A stretch of DNA of 64,000 nt. Source: Microbulbifer sp. GL-2. GTDB lineage: Bacteria; Pseudomonadota; Gammaproteobacteria; Pseudomonadales; Cellvibrionaceae. Location: positions 1-64,000 of the forward strand of contig NZ_AP019807.1 of assembly GCF_007183175.1 (NCBI RefSeq), given 5' to 3'. Shown one piece after another: positions 63,243 through 64,000 of the stretch. The position numbers and the translations under genes were made by a program. The number at the start of each line of letters is the position of its first letter. Within the stretch, counting starts at the first letter, position 1. The notes beneath the pieces were generated by a model. That model did not search any database, was not told where the DNA came from, and saw only the letters and a program-made list of their open reading frames with translations.

Positions 63243-63358
63243 AAAATTAAACCTTTCGAGTAAACAATAAAAATCAAACATGAAAATAAAACGTTGAGGA
63301 AATTTCAAAGGGATACTTTCAAGATAATCAGTAACATCACCTCCAACCACCCCCCTAT

Positions 63359-63386
63359 AAATCTACGCCCAAATGGGCGCAGATTT
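63359..63386 (-). terminator. Hairpin after the microcin-like gene
   Basis: A 12-bp stem (AAATCTACGCCC 63359-63370 with GGGCGCAGATTT 63375-63386) with a 4-base loop; the one mismatch becomes a G-U pair in minus-strand RNA. It lies 36 bases past the precursor stop and probably ends the exporter-precursor transcript, though no T-run follows. Confidence 0.6.
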
Positions 63387-63421
63387 ATTAACACGTGAAT
63401 ATTCTACCAATTCCGCTTAAT

Positions 63422-63565
63422 TTATTTTGACTCCAAGGAATAGGCTGCAGATTCACTATCATTACCGCCGCCGCTTCCATTTATGATTTTATCAACAATC
63501 TTGATAATAGTTTTTATAAGGCCACCATTTACCTCTTGCATTTCTTTTACAGTTAGCTCTTTCAT
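63422..63565 (-). CDS. Class II microcin-like precursor peptide with double-glycine leader
   Basis: ATG 63565 has AGGA about 8 bases upstream and opens a 47-codon frame ending at TAA 63422. Residues 1-15, MKELTVKEMQEVNGG, match the double-glycine leader of microcin V-type peptides (MRELT...EV.GG), which C39-peptidase ABC exporters remove. The 32-residue core starts with an amphipathic helix (LIKTIIKIVDKII), then a Gly/Asn hinge (NGSGGGN), then an acidic Ser-rich tail ending YSLESK with one Tyr and no Cys. It lies 41 bases after the exporter gene, on the same strand. No immunity gene is visible in the 170 bases downstream; it may lie beyond 64000. The target is unknown. Confidence 0.8.
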   Translation of the reverse strand: MKELTVKEMQEVNGGLIKTIIKIVDKIINGSGGGNDSESAAYSLESK

Positions 63566-63606
63566 ATGTAAAATCCTAAGTTTAAATTGAAGGTAGTTCC
63601 GTTAGG

Positions 63607-64000
63607 CTAAGTAACTCCAGAAAATGCACTGGATAATTCAATCCGCCTCCCTGCGGACTTGACCGTTTCCGGTCTATGGGCAACCAAAATCCTGGTTATA
63701 GCGAGCCGTTTAATATGCTCGCTAACCAGAGCTTCACTTGCAATATCCAAGTGGCTAGTCGCTTCATCCATGAACAGGATGCGTGGTGCACGATAAAGCG
63801 CGCGCGCCAGCACAATTCTTTGTTTTTGTCCGCCGCTGAGACTTGTGCCCATATCACCAACAAGTGTGTTGTACTGCATTGGCATACGCATTATTTCTTC
63901 ATGAATACAGGCCATTTTTGCACAGTGAATAATATTTTGGATATCCACCTTAGATTCAAAACAGGCGATATTGTCTCCAATGGTGCCGGCAAGCAACTGA
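63607..64000 (-). CDS. CvaB/RaxB-type peptide-exporting ABC transporter, C-terminal part
   Basis: Only the 3' 394 bases are in the window; the start lies beyond 64000. The visible part is the nucleotide-binding domain: Q-loop segment LLAGTIGDNIACFE, family block IMRMPMQYNTLVGDMGTSLSGGQKQRIVLARALY (ABC signature SGGQ), Walker B RILFMDEATSHLD and switch His in RILVAHRPETVKSA. The stretch MPMQYNTLVGDMGTSLSGGQKQR is typical of colicin-V-type secretion/processing transporters (CvaB, RaxB), which carry an N-terminal C39 peptidase and cut after Gly-Gly. The leader peptide gene follows 41 bases downstream. Confidence 0.9.
   Translation of the reverse strand, partial: QLLAGTIGDNIACFESKVDIQNIIHCAKMACIHEEIMRMPMQYNTLVGDMGTSLSGGQKQRIVLARALYRAPRILFMDEATSHLDIASEALVSEHIKRLAITRILVAHRPETVKSAGRRIELSSAFSGVT

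Overview
The window looks like chromosomal DNA from a marine, polysaccharide-degrading gammaproteobacterium of the Microbulbifer/Cellvibrionales type. The core blocks have the gammaproteobacterial order rpoE-rseA-rseB-rseC ... degP-lepA-lepB-rnc-era-recO-acpS. A gacS/barA-type hybrid kinase, relA-mazG, an AlgP-like AT-hook protein and a CBM2-bearing multidomain carbohydrate enzyme point the same way. The genus is an inference from protein style and gene order.

Layout. 1-11 kb is accessory and secretion-rich: an orphan hypothetical protein, a zinc-PLC-fold exported protein with a parvulin-type isomerase and an anchored coiled-coil protein, a small Cys-containing exported protein, a neutral ceramidase, and a 1036-residue CBM2-glycosidase-CBM2-SGNH esterase. 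11-16.6 kb is a candidate small-molecule locus: a SnoaL-like protein and a fumarase/CMLE-superfamily lyase on the minus strand, an AT-rich 1.1 kb gap, then three overlapping plus-strand genes (heme-oxygenase-like diiron enzyme, SAM methyltransferase, Fe/2-oxoglutarate oxygenase). 17-19.3 kb is an IS30-family element split by an IS3-family element with a visible ATG duplication.

19.3-50.2 kb is mostly housekeeping: a queuosine-tRNA mannosyltransferase-like glycosyltransferase, uppP, tsaB, algP-like, hemH, adk, mazG, relA, cysM, gacS/barA, acpS-recO-era-rnc-DUF4845-lepB-lepA, degP, the mpaA / dipeptide epimerase pair for murein peptide recycling, the sigma-E operon, nadB, ygfX-sdhE and ygfZ. 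pdxJ is absent from its usual place between recO and acpS.

50.2-61.2 kb holds a heptamer tandem repeat, an orphan membrane-anchored protein, a probable broken or frameshifted small membrane ORF, two different uracil-DNA-glycosylase-superfamily genes side by side, four tandem paralogues of an exported phytase-esterase-like propeller protein, yajQ, yaeQ, and a lemA-TPM-TPM operon.

61.4-64 kb is the most novel part. A 47-codon gene encodes a peptide with a double-glycine leader ending in NGG. It lies just downstream of the 3' part of a CvaB/RaxB-type ABC exporter that runs off the window. Together they look like an uncharacterised class II microcin-like peptide secretion system. A large orphan membrane protein converges on it.
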